Shown piece by piece: positions 27,580 to 35,759 of a DNA stretch of 64,000 bases. Source of the stretch: Flavobacteriales bacterium (GTDB taxonomy: Bacteria > Bacteroidota > Bacteroidia > Flavobacteriales > Flavobacteriaceae); the NCBI GenBank assembly GCA_027067965.1, contig JAMOUV010000010.1, forward strand, positions 1 through 64,000, written 5' to 3'. The stretch's first letter is position 1; every line of letters begins with the position of its first letter. The translations under genes were made by a program, and so were the position numbers. The notes beneath the pieces were generated by a model. It was not told the origin of the DNA. It did not search any database and worked only from the letters and a program-made list of their open reading frames with translations.

Positions 27580-27945
27580 ATGAAAAAATATATCTTTCTC
27601 TTAGCCGTGCTTTTGGGTTTGAGTCTTCAAGCACAAGATTTATTCAGCTCATTTAAGCCGGATAATTATGCCAATGATTTGACCGAGAAAATCAAGACGG
27701 TTTTGGACATTCAAGATGCCGATCAAATTCAATCGATTAAAAATCTAACCTATTCTTATGCCAAGAGCATTCAGAAGTATATTTTATTAAATACAAAACG
27801 CGGTTTGACCGAAGGAAAAACTTTGGATGAAGTGGTTGAAATGGTAAAACCCAATGCATTAAAAGCCACTAAATTTTACCGTCGATTAGGCAATATTGTA
27901 GGCGCCGAAAATTTGGAAAAATTACAAAGGGCTAATATTTTTTAG
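27580..27945 (+). CDS. Small secreted helical protein
   Basis: About 121 residues from the ATG at 27580; the longer frame adds an unlikely leader. The signal peptide ends LSLQAQ (about residue 18). The mature part is predicted all-helical and contains no cysteine. I recognise no family. It lies 118 bases after the copper ATPase gene and is followed by a terminator, so it may be the last gene of that transcript or a separate unit. Confidence 0.6.
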   Translation: MKKYIFLLAVLLGLSLQAQDLFSSFKPDNYANDLTEKIKTVLDIQDADQIQSIKNLTYSYAKSIQKYILLNTKRGLTEGKTLDEVVEMVKPNALKATKFYRRLGNIVGAENLEKLQRANIF

Positions 27946-27967
27946 TGTCTTTAAAAAAAACTATTGC

Positions 27968-27994
27968 AACCGTCCGATTTTCGGGCGGTTATTT
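27968..27994 (+). terminator. Terminator before rlmB
   Basis: A 10-bp stem (27968-27977 with 27981-27990, one G-U pair, three-base loop) followed by a T-rich run. The rlmB start is 20 bases further on. Confidence 0.75.
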
Positions 27995-28009
27995 TATTTA
28001 TAGCATGCC

Positions 28010-28738
28010 ATGAAAATAGCCGGAATACACGCCATCGAGGAATTGCTTAAAACAGGGAAACCCATAGAGAAAGTCTTTATCTTGCGCAATACGGAATCTG
28101 CCGTTTTAAAACAATTGGCCGGTATTTTCAGGCGAAAAGGAATTCCCGTTCAATATGTTCCCAAACAAAAATTAAATACTTTGTTTCAAGGCACCCATCA
28201 AGGAATTATTGCCATTGTTTCCGAATTCTCCTATACCGACATGGAGAAAATGGTTCAAGATGCATTTAACCAAACCGATACGCCCGTATTCCTCTTATTG
28301 GACGGCATTACCGATACCCGAAATTTCGGTGCCGTTCTACGGTCGGCAGCCGCTTTCGAAGTGAATGGCATTATTGTCCCTGCACATCATAGCGCCCCTT
28401 TGAACAAAGAAGTGGTCAAAACTTCTGCCGGCGGCATTTTTAAAATTCCCATAAGCCGGGTAAATCATCTGGCCGATGCATTATTTTACCTGAAAAGTTA
28501 TCAGGTGGAAATTATTGCCGCCACTGAAAAATCCCATACCTATTTGGAACAATTTACTTTTAGCAAACCGGTTGGATTGATTATGGGAAACGAACATAAA
28601 GGAATTTCGAACCGGCTTATTGCATTGTCCGATTTTAAATTAAAAATCAATATATCGACACAAATGGATTCGTTAAATGTGTCAGTGGCCACCGGTATTT
28701 TTTTATATGAAATACATAAACAATTAAAATTGAAATAA
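28010..28738 (+). CDS. rlmB: 23S rRNA (guanosine-2'-O-)-methyltransferase, TrmH/SpoU family, RlmB type
   Basis: A 242-residue SPOUT methyltransferase. The N-terminal substrate-binding domain (GIHAIEELLKTGKPIEKVF) is followed by motif 1 (LLDGITDTRNFGAVLRSAAAF), motif 2 (GLIMGNEHKGIS) and motif 3 (MDSLNVSVATGIFLYEI) of the trefoil knot. The full two-domain architecture fits RlmB, which methylates G2251 in the ribosomal P-loop. Other TrmH paralogues cannot be excluded by eye. Confidence 0.88.
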   Translation: MKIAGIHAIEELLKTGKPIEKVFILRNTESAVLKQLAGIFRRKGIPVQYVPKQKLNTLFQGTHQGIIAIVSEFSYTDMEKMVQDAFNQTDTPVFLLLDGITDTRNFGAVLRSAAAFEVNGIIVPAHHSAPLNKEVVKTSAGGIFKIPISRVNHLADALFYLKSYQVEIIAATEKSHTYLEQFTFSKPVGLIMGNEHKGISNRLIALSDFKLKINISTQMDSLNVSVATGIFLYEIHKQLKLK

Positions 28739-29063
28739 CCAAGCATTTTTCAAAGATTTCTATTCGTTTTTACAATTCCCGAAAATCTTCATAAAAAATC
28801 TCATTCCATTCGGCATTTTTTCAATAAACTTTTTCACACAAAGTAGCGATATTTTCACTCGAAACAGGCGGGTTTTCACGGATACTTGTCCTCCCCCGAT
28901 TTCGTCCTTAATTTCGAATAATATTTACCGCACGGGATAGTATTCCCGACAATACTAAAGTCAATTATCCGGTAATTATAAAGCCGGGAAATCAGTGTAC
29001 ACTGTCAATGGCAGTGAAGTGTTTTTATGTAATATTTCAATTAACCTTAAAAATTTATTAACC
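28739..29063. other. 325-base non-coding region with operator-like palindromes
   Basis: No gene is seen. It holds a hairpin CGGGATAGTATTCCCG near 28935-28950. It also holds a perfect 12-bp palindrome CAGTGTACACTG (28993-29004), followed by another CAGTG half-site (29012-29016), 48-71 bases before the small secreted peptide gene. This could be an operator. Confidence 0.4.
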
Positions 29064-29237
29064 ATGAAAAAAGTGTTTTTAATCTTAACGATTCTCTTGG
29101 CCGTTCAACTCTTTAATGTATCGTACAGCAAAATGAAAGCTGTCGCACATCAAGTCACATTGCAAGACGACTGCTGTGGCAGTGACGACGGCGATATGCC
29201 CGATTGGCCGGACAATCCGCAACCAAGAAAAAAATGA
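29064..29237 (+). CDS. Small secreted Cys-pair peptide precursor
   Basis: A 57-residue product from the ATG at 29064; the in-frame start at 28995 would cross the palindromic region. It has a strong signal peptide (about 1-22, MKKVFLILTILLAVQLFNVS). The short mature part is rich in Asp, Pro and Trp, with an adjacent Cys pair in DDCCGSDDGDMPDWPDNP. There is no known family. It sits just upstream of the TPR sensor kinase, with two hairpins between them. A secreted signal or small structural peptide are both possible. Confidence 0.55.
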   Translation: MKKVFLILTILLAVQLFNVSYSKMKAVAHQVTLQDDCCGSDDGDMPDWPDNPQPRKK

Positions 29238-29245
29238 GACCTTAA

Positions 29246-29314
29246 CTCCCGAAGGGGAGATTAAAGAAAATCATGCACAAAAGTCCTCATCCTTACCGGT
29301 GAGGGCTTTTGATT
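29246..29314 (+). terminator. Tandem hairpins ending the small peptide transcript
   Basis: A short CTCCC/GGGAG hairpin (29246-29259) is followed by an 11-bp stem (29279-29289 with 29300-29310, one G-U pair) whose distal arm ends in TTTT. The second is a likely intrinsic terminator. Confidence 0.7.
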
Positions 29315-29359
29315 TATTAAAGCGTAATGTTTATTTTTACATTTAATTCAAAAAAAATT

Positions 29360-31177
29360 ATGCGTCATATCATCATCTACGGTTTGATTATTCTAAGCTT
29401 AGGGCAGGCCTGCATGCGCAAGCCCGGCAATATTTCTTCCGTAAATGAAAAATTACCACGATCAAAAGCAGAAACCCTATTTTATCAAGCCCAAAGGTTT
29501 TTGGAAAATAATTACATAGATAGCGCCTATTACTATTTTACCAAAAGCATGGAAACCGCAATGAGAGAAAAAGATTCTCTTTGGTTGGCAAAAATTTATT
29601 ATGAAATGGCACGAATCGACATGACCCGCGATTATTTAAATTTATCGGAATTTCATGCCGTAAACGGTTTAAAAAATCTTCCTGCCGGACATCAAAACGA
29701 TTTGTATCGCGGTTTGTTCTACAATATCCTGGGATTGACCCTAAACAAGCGCGGATTATATGATCAAGCATTGAATTATTTTCATAAATACAGAAACAGT
29801 TATCAAAGATTTAATGACACCACACGTTACTATATCTCTTACCAAAACAATTTGGGCAGTGTATATATAAACAAAAAAGAATGGGATAAAGCATTGGTAT
29901 ATTACGAAAATATTTTACATCTTGATTCGTTGCTTCAAAAATACCCTTCATCCTTCGGTTTTGCCCTTCATAACAAGGCCAATATATTATTTAAATCGGG
30001 ACAAGCCGAAAAGGCGCTTGAACCGCTTGAAAAATCATTACAAATCAGCAAAAAACAGAAGGACAACAAACGCATTTGGGCGGATTATATGTTGCTGGCC
30101 GAAATCATGAAAAAACTCAACAGAAAAAAAGAAGCCCTTTATTATGCACGACAAGCATTGGCCTTGAGCCGGCGAATGAATTTGCAAAATAAAGAACTGG
30201 AAACGCTACGCTTTTTAATTGCCAATGACTCTTCGGCAACCAAGCAACAATATTTAAACAGATATTTTTATTTGGTCGATAATTTTAGAAAAAAAGAAAG
30301 CCAAACAAAGGATTTTGTCCTTCGAATTGTATATGAAACCGCCGAAAAAGACCGGAAAATATTTGTGAAAAATTTTCAAATCATTCAATATAAAAGCCGT
30401 TTGCGAGTGCTAAGCATTTTCTTTGGTGCAATGGCCTTATTACTGGGTGTTATCCTTATTTCATACAGGAAAATCAAACGTAAAAATATCACCATTGCCC
30501 GCCAAGCCGAATCCTTGGAAATGCTTTATCAGGAAATGCATCACCGGGTCAAAAATAATTTTAACATGTTCATTTCGTTCGTAATGAATATTAAATCTTC
30601 CTTGAAAAACGAAAATGCCGATATTGATAAACAACTGGAAAATATTGCAGCCAAAATGAAATCCTTTATAGAAATACATGATTCGTTGCGGCTTCATATG
30701 AAAGACTCGAAGAATTTGAGAAGGTTTAATTTGAAGATATTGGTAGAAAAAATTTTTTATACTCTCCGGGAAATGGCAGGGCGTCCTTTGGTAAAATTAA
30801 ATTGCGAATGCGATGATTCCGCTTCGCTTCGTACCGATCATATTTTCCTAACAGGCATGATTATTCATGAATTTATTACCAATGCATTTAAACATGCGTT
30901 TGTCAACAAAAAAGACCGAGGAGAAATTTCCATTCGCTTTTTTTCCGATGGAGACGATTATATTTTAGAAATGAAAAACAGTGATTCGAAAAAACATTCG
31001 CAAAAAGAACCGCAACAGTCAGAAAAAGGACATATTTCTTCCGGTTTAAAATTGATTCGTTTATTTCATATGCAACTTGACGGTGGTCCGGGTAACGGTA
31101 AAGCCGAACGTATTGTTTTCAATAACCGAAACGGATTCGAAATTAAAATGTATTTCAAAAAACCAAAAAACAAATAA
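29360..31177 (+). CDS. TPR sensor histidine kinase, HisKA_2 type
   Basis: About 605 residues from the ATG at 29360. The N-terminus is a signal with a lipobox-like end (LSLGQAC). Several tetratricopeptide repeats follow (about 30-300; for example YDQALNYFHKYRN, WDKALVYYENILHLDS, AEKALEPLEKSLQIS). One membrane helix lies at about 350-370. The HisKA_2 domain has His395 in MHHRVKNNF, and a HATPase is at the C-terminus (IIHEFITNAFKHAF). This family signals to LytTR or similar regulators. The gene converges with a LytTR regulator 20 bases away, its probable partner. The periplasmic TPRs suggest a peptide or protein ligand. Confidence 0.88.
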   Translation: MRHIIIYGLIILSLGQACMRKPGNISSVNEKLPRSKAETLFYQAQRFLENNYIDSAYYYFTKSMETAMREKDSLWLAKIYYEMARIDMTRDYLNLSEFHAVNGLKNLPAGHQNDLYRGLFYNILGLTLNKRGLYDQALNYFHKYRNSYQRFNDTTRYYISYQNNLGSVYINKKEWDKALVYYENILHLDSLLQKYPSSFGFALHNKANILFKSGQAEKALEPLEKSLQISKKQKDNKRIWADYMLLAEIMKKLNRKKEALYYARQALALSRRMNLQNKELETLRFLIANDSSATKQQYLNRYFYLVDNFRKKESQTKDFVLRIVYETAEKDRKIFVKNFQIIQYKSRLRVLSIFFGAMALLLGVILISYRKIKRKNITIARQAESLEMLYQEMHHRVKNNFNMFISFVMNIKSSLKNENADIDKQLENIAAKMKSFIEIHDSLRLHMKDSKNLRRFNLKILVEKIFYTLREMAGRPLVKLNCECDDSASLRTDHIFLTGMIIHEFITNAFKHAFVNKKDRGEISIRFFSDGDDYILEMKNSDSKKHSQKEPQQSEKGHISSGLKLIRLFHMQLDGGPGNGKAERIVFNNRNGFEIKMYFKKPKNK

Positions 31178-31197
31178 TCTTTCGGCAAAACATGGAT

Positions 31198-32037
31198 TTA
31201 TTTTCTCCTCTTTTTAGGAGATACGTAATAATAGTCCAATTTCTTTTTAAAATCCTTGTAATATGTTTGGGTGACGGGAAATGACTTATTGCCAATACTG
31301 ACTTCTTTTTTATGGATCATCCCTTTAAACTCCGTAGAAGTCAGATTGATGATGGTATGATCGTTAATTCTTTGAAAATGATGGGGCAATTCTTCCTGAA
31401 AATCGGCTAATGAGCGGGAAGTAAAAAATATCCGGTTATCCTTGGTAATGATATATACGTAATTGGGTTTGAATGCACTCTTGTTTTTATACAGCAAACG
31501 TTTATCGGTAGAAAAATACAGAATATCTTCAAATGGAATAACTTGTTCTTTCAACTTATTCTTTTCGGTGGTTTTTCTTAATTCGTCCAAATAATCAACC
31601 AGGCCGATAATACCTATTTTATTAACTAATGAACTTGTCCTTTCGGCTGGTTCCGGAATTTTATTTTTTTGTCCGATGATCAAAAGCAATTGTCGATACA
31701 ACTTATCGGGCAATGAGATGACTTCCGATTTTTCGAAAAATCCGAAAGGGGCATGAGTCAATGCCGTATTGAAATGTATTTCATCGCCATAGGAAGTCAA
31801 AAAGACATAAGGTATATCTTTTTTTGAAAGTAATTTGGCTACATCAAACCCGGTTTTATCACCTTGCAGGTGAATATCCAAAACGGCCAAATCCGGCTTG
31901 AAATACGTAATATGTTTTTGGGCTATGTCGTATGAGGGAGTGTATGGCAATACATCAAAGCCCTTGTTCTTCAAGAAAGAAGCCAAATTTTCATAAAGGA
32001 TGATATCATCTTCAAGGAGCAATATTTTTTTTATCAT
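31198..32037 (-). CDS. Response regulator with LytTR DNA-binding domain
   Basis: A 279-residue regulator. The receiver domain (about 1-125) has the acidic pair in LLEDDI and the phosphoacceptor Asp in AVLDIHLQGDKTGFDVA. A linker precedes the LytTR domain (about 175-270), with YVYIITKDNRIFFTSRSLADF, FQRINDHTIINL and a KSFPVTQTYYKDF end. It converges tail-to-tail with the TPR kinase gene, 20 bases apart. An opposite-strand arrangement for a cognate pair is less usual than an operon. Confidence 0.9.
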   Translation of the reverse strand: MIKKILLLEDDIILYENLASFLKNKGFDVLPYTPSYDIAQKHITYFKPDLAVLDIHLQGDKTGFDVAKLLSKKDIPYVFLTSYGDEIHFNTALTHAPFGFFEKSEVISLPDKLYRQLLLIIGQKNKIPEPAERTSSLVNKIGIIGLVDYLDELRKTTEKNKLKEQVIPFEDILYFSTDKRLLYKNKSAFKPNYVYIITKDNRIFFTSRSLADFQEELPHHFQRINDHTIINLTSTEFKGMIHKKEVSIGNKSFPVTQTYYKDFKKKLDYYYVSPKKRRK

Positions 32038-32138
32038 GAATAAGGGGTGTCTTTGTTCTTTTTACAAATTTAATAATTGTTAAAAAATATTTTTATGCTT
32101 TTTATTGTTTTTTCTCTTAATTTTTAATTGAAAAATTA

Positions 32139-33122
32139 TTAATCCATTATTAATAAGTTACATCCTCTGATATCGCTGTCGTCAAACCGGCCCGAAATTT
32201 CAAGCGAGTCGTCGGGCAATATTTTACCCAAATCTTGAGTAGCCACAAACGCACAGGAATGCACATTGGCCAAATCAATTATATTGATGCCGCCGGATTT
32301 GCCGGGAGGCAAATAGCGAAACGGATCTTCCGTTTCGCGGATGAGAATTCTCATCCACGGCGGCATCTTAAATTTTCCTTCACCTTGAGAATATGCTTGC
32401 GACAGAATTTCGGTCATGCCGTATTCGGAATGGATGACCGGTACACCGAATCGTGTAGTTAAAAGGGCATGTAATTCTTCTCGCACGGGTTCTCGCTTCC
32501 TGCCTTTCATGCCACCGGTTTCCATTACAATGGTATTTTTTAAATCAAATTCATATTGCAATGCAAAATCCCATAAAGCGAAACTAACACCGAACAGCAG
32601 GACCTTTTGTCCCGATTTATCGGCTTGTATTAGTTTTTTATAGAGTTCATCCGTATGGTGTAAAAAAAATCCGCTTCCGGGCTGCGCCCTGTCTATCAAA
32701 TGCTTCATCATATAAATCAAGGAAGAATTTTTCCTTTCCAAATACGAAGGCAATAACGCCAAAATCAAATAATCCGATACCGGCCCGTAAAACAATTCAA
32801 ATCCTTTCAAAAAAGATTGTTCGTAAATACTTAAATCTTTCACATAATGTTTGCTTCGATGCATGCCCGTGGTACCACTGCTTTCGAAAACGGCATCATA
32901 CGGTCCTTCTATCGATACGACCCGATGGTATTTAAAAAATTCTACCGGAAGAAAAGGAATATCTTCCAAGCGGCGTACTTTATTCGGATGGACTCCCAAA
33001 AGTTCATTAAACCGCCGGTAAATCTTATTATGGGCGTATTGAAATCCGTAAAGTTTTAATGCTTTTTTTTCGAAACCGACTTCATCGATTTGCGTAAAAT
33101 TTTTCCAAACGAAAAAATTCAT
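32139..33122 (-). CDS. LuxE-like acyl-protein synthetase/acyltransferase
   Basis: A 327-residue member of the adenylate-forming LuxE family. It has the ATP-binding motif ESSGTTGMHRSKHYV near residue 80 and a HSEYGMTEILSQAYS motif near 220, as in acyl-protein synthetases that activate fatty acids. No luxC, luxD or luxAB is present. In Bacteroidota such stand-alone genes are thought to act in lipid or surface-polymer metabolism, but the substrate is unknown. Its start overlaps the end of the S41 protease gene by four bases (ATGA), so it is the last gene of a five-gene run. Confidence 0.78.
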   Translation of the reverse strand: MNFFVWKNFTQIDEVGFEKKALKLYGFQYAHNKIYRRFNELLGVHPNKVRRLEDIPFLPVEFFKYHRVVSIEGPYDAVFESSGTTGMHRSKHYVKDLSIYEQSFLKGFELFYGPVSDYLILALLPSYLERKNSSLIYMMKHLIDRAQPGSGFFLHHTDELYKKLIQADKSGQKVLLFGVSFALWDFALQYEFDLKNTIVMETGGMKGRKREPVREELHALLTTRFGVPVIHSEYGMTEILSQAYSQGEGKFKMPPWMRILIRETEDPFRYLPPGKSGGINIIDLANVHSCAFVATQDLGKILPDDSLEISGRFDDSDIRGCNLLIMD

Positions 33123-34726
33123 GGGACCTTTGTTGTAGTTTCTTTTTGTTCGGCCATAATGGAATCAATCATGGCGTCGGTTTTTAAACGTATGCGGTAA
33201 TACACATCGGTTCCGAAAAGATCGCGGCCCAATAAGGCGTGTAACAAATTTTGAAAGCGTGCCTTTTTATCCGCCATGAAGTCGGTTGGATTTTCGCCTG
33301 TTTTTTGCATGACAAACCGGAATATACTTTCGGCAAGCGTATCATTTTCCACATATTCATCGGAAGTCATTTGCGACAGTTGCGCATAATTTCTAAGTGC
33401 ATATTCGCGCAGAAAACGATCGAGATATTTTCGCAAGACGATGTAATGATAAGAATCGGTATGGTAATTTCTGCTCAGCGGAACAAATATGTCCGGCATT
33501 ATTCCTCCGCCACCATAAACGGTGCGGCCTTTTTTTGTTTTAAACTTCAAACTGTCCGGAAAATGTATGCTGTCTTTCGTATATAATTCGCCCGAAAGAT
33601 AACGTTCGATAAATTGTTTTTCGTATGCTTCTTTTTCGCCTTTTTTGTAAGGAGTTTGTATGGATCTGCCACTTGGAGTATAGTATCGCGAAGTGGTTAT
33701 GCGAAGCATGGAACCGTCCTTTAAGCGTACTTCTTCCTGTACAAGCCCTTTACCGAAGGAGCGTCTGCCGATGATTACCGCCCGGTCGTTGTCTTGCAGT
33801 GCTCCTGCAATAATTTCACTGGCAGATGCCGTATTTTCGTCAATAAGAACATACAAAGTCTCTTTTTCAAAACCCCCTCTCCCGGTTGCATATACTTTGC
33901 GAATGTTATTTTTTTTGTTTTTGGTATAAAAAATCAAATTTCCCGGTCCTAAAAATTCATCCGCAATCAAATTGGCCTGTTTTAGATAACCGCCCGCATT
34001 GCCACGTAAATCCAAAACAAGGGCTTTCATACCTTTCCGCTTTAACTTTTTCATAGCCGAAAGAAATTCATCATAAGTGGTTTCTGAAAACAAATCAATT
34101 TTAATGTAACCTAATGTATCATTTATCATTACTGCCGCGGGGATGCTTCGCAAAGGTATTTTTTGTCGTTTGATACTTACTATAAAACTTGAATCGGCAA
34201 ATGGTCTGTACACACATAATTTGACATGAGTGCCCGGACTACCCTTAAGCCGGCGAACAATACTGTCCACCGGAATAGACCGGGATGTGATCGTATCGCC
34301 GTCAATGCAAATAATCTGGTCGAATGCTTTGATACCCGCCTTGGCCGCAGGGCTCCCGGGAATAACACGCTGAATGGTAAAGGTATCCCTATCCATTATA
34401 AATTCTACCCCCAATCCTACAAAATTTCCTTGCATGTTTTCGGTAACTTTGGCCGATTCTTGCTTGGGAATGTAAATGGAATGCGGATCGAGTTTGTCCA
34501 AAATTTCATTAATCACCTCATCCACAATACTATCTGTATCGACTTCGTCCACATAATTTTGTTCGATAAAATCCAATAGATTATCGATTTTACTTTGTTT
34601 ATGCTTTTCTTCCAAAGTAATCTGCGGTCCTTGATTAAAACTAAAATAATAACCTATTAATATCCCACCGGTTAAAGCCAAGCCGGTCAGCAAAATCCAA
34701 AAAATATGTGATTTACGATTATTCAT
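33119..34726 (-). CDS. S41 family C-terminal processing protease (Ctp)
   Basis: A 535-residue periplasmic serine protease anchored by one N-terminal helix (about 8-27). It has a PDZ domain (about 85-165: GLGVEFIMDRDTFTIQRVIPGSPAAKAGI). The S41 catalytic core has the Ser in ENTASASEIIAGAL and the Lys in GRRSFGKGLVQ, with a conserved DLRGNAGG strand. A C-terminal extension of about 150 residues follows, as in Bacteroidota CtpA-like enzymes. Its start overlaps the dCMP deaminase gene by eight bases, and its end overlaps the LuxE-like gene. Confidence 0.93.
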   Translation of the reverse strand: MNNRKSHIFWILLTGLALTGGILIGYYFSFNQGPQITLEEKHKQSKIDNLLDFIEQNYVDEVDTDSIVDEVINEILDKLDPHSIYIPKQESAKVTENMQGNFVGLGVEFIMDRDTFTIQRVIPGSPAAKAGIKAFDQIICIDGDTITSRSIPVDSIVRRLKGSPGTHVKLCVYRPFADSSFIVSIKRQKIPLRSIPAAVMINDTLGYIKIDLFSETTYDEFLSAMKKLKRKGMKALVLDLRGNAGGYLKQANLIADEFLGPGNLIFYTKNKKNNIRKVYATGRGGFEKETLYVLIDENTASASEIIAGALQDNDRAVIIGRRSFGKGLVQEEVRLKDGSMLRITTSRYYTPSGRSIQTPYKKGEKEAYEKQFIERYLSGELYTKDSIHFPDSLKFKTKKGRTVYGGGGIMPDIFVPLSRNYHTDSYHYIVLRKYLDRFLREYALRNYAQLSQMTSDEYVENDTLAESIFRFVMQKTGENPTDFMADKKARFQNLLHALLGRDLFGTDVYYRIRLKTDAMIDSIMAEQKETTTKVP

Positions 34727-35174
34727 CCTTATGATCCAAATTCTCTATTTGCACTATTTCCACACCGGCTTTGGCCAAAAAATCCAAACCCGAATCATCT
34801 TTGTATTTTTCATGAAAAACCACTCGTTTAATGCCCGATTGAAAAATCAATTTGCTACATTCCTTGCATGGCGATACGGTCACATATAAGGATGCGCCGT
34901 CACTACTTTGGGTCGAACGGGCCATTTTGGTTATGGCATTGGCTTCGGCATGTAATACATACCATTTGGTTTTGCCGTTTTCATCTTCACAAATATTTTC
35001 AAAACCCGAAGGTGTGCCGTTAAATCCGTCCGAAATAATCATCCCGTCCTTTACGATGAGCGCTCCTACCTGCTTGCGTTTACAATAAGAAAGTTTGGAC
35101 CATTCCTTGGCCATTCTTAAATAGGTGATATCGTATTTGTGCTGCTTTTCGGGCGTAGGTTTCTTTTTGCTCAT
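34719..35174 (-). CDS. dCMP deaminase (ComEB-like cytidine/deoxycytidylate deaminase)
   Basis: About 151 residues from the ATG at 35174. It has the zinc-dependent deaminase motifs HAEANAI (His and catalytic Glu) and SPCKECSKLI (two Cys ligands), plus the YLRMAKEWSKLSYCKRKQVGALIV lead-in that is typical of dCMP deaminases. It provides dUMP for thymidylate synthesis. It overlaps the following protease gene by eight bases, and the same pairing is, to my recollection, frequent in Flavobacteriia. Confidence 0.92.
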   Translation of the reverse strand: MSKKKPTPEKQHKYDITYLRMAKEWSKLSYCKRKQVGALIVKDGMIISDGFNGTPSGFENICEDENGKTKWYVLHAEANAITKMARSTQSSDGASLYVTVSPCKECSKLIFQSGIKRVVFHEKYKDDSGLDFLAKAGVEIVQIENLDHKDE

Positions 35175-35198
35175 ATGCAATCGGTTGAATCAATTTCT

Positions 35199-35759
35199 TT
35201 AAACCAAAGATAATGCATATCCCAATATAAAAAACGAAACCGACAGAATCAAGATTCGTTCTTTGACTTGTAATAATTTCTCCAATAAAGCGGATTTGAT
35301 AATCAAAAATCCAAGAATAAAAAGGATTTGACCCGTTTCGATGCCTGCTGCAAAACTCAATAACGGCGTAAAAATGCGATCACTTCCCGACACACTCATC
35401 AAAAATGCATGCGTAAATCCCATTCCATGAATAAGACCGAAAAAAAACACATAAAATAAATGGAATTTTTGAAGTTTATGTTTATCGGAAATTAAGATAT
35501 TGGTCAATGCGGTAATCATGATAGTTCCTACAATGGCCGCTTCGATAAACCGGCTCTCCACCCTGACAATCCGATAGGCCGTGAGCGCCAAAGATAAAGT
35601 ATGGGCCACTGTGAATAAAGTAACCATTAAAGTTAATTTCTTGATATCTTTCAATGAAAAAACCACGGTCAAAGCCATCAAAAAAAGCAAATGGTCCGCC
35701 GCACCGAGGTCGAGAATATGCTCCAATCCCAATCGAAAAAACAAACTAATTTCTTTCAT
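35199..35759 (-). CDS. HupE/UreJ_2 family membrane protein
   Basis: A 186-residue protein of six predicted membrane helices. The first block FRLGLEHILDLGAADHLLFL contains the conserved Gly-x-x-His and Asp-His pairs seen in the HupE/UreJ family. HGMGFTHAF in the middle is also family-typical. Relatives are proposed nickel or cobalt transporters, but the metal and even the activity are not established for this subfamily. No hydrogenase or urease is nearby. It overlaps the upstream transporter gene by 14 bases and so is translationally linked to it. Confidence 0.82.
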   Translation of the reverse strand: MKEISLFFRLGLEHILDLGAADHLLFLMALTVVFSLKDIKKLTLMVTLFTVAHTLSLALTAYRIVRVESRFIEAAIVGTIMITALTNILISDKHKLQKFHLFYVFFFGLIHGMGFTHAFLMSVSGSDRIFTPLLSFAAGIETGQILFILGFLIIKSALLEKLLQVKERILILSVSFFILGYALSLV

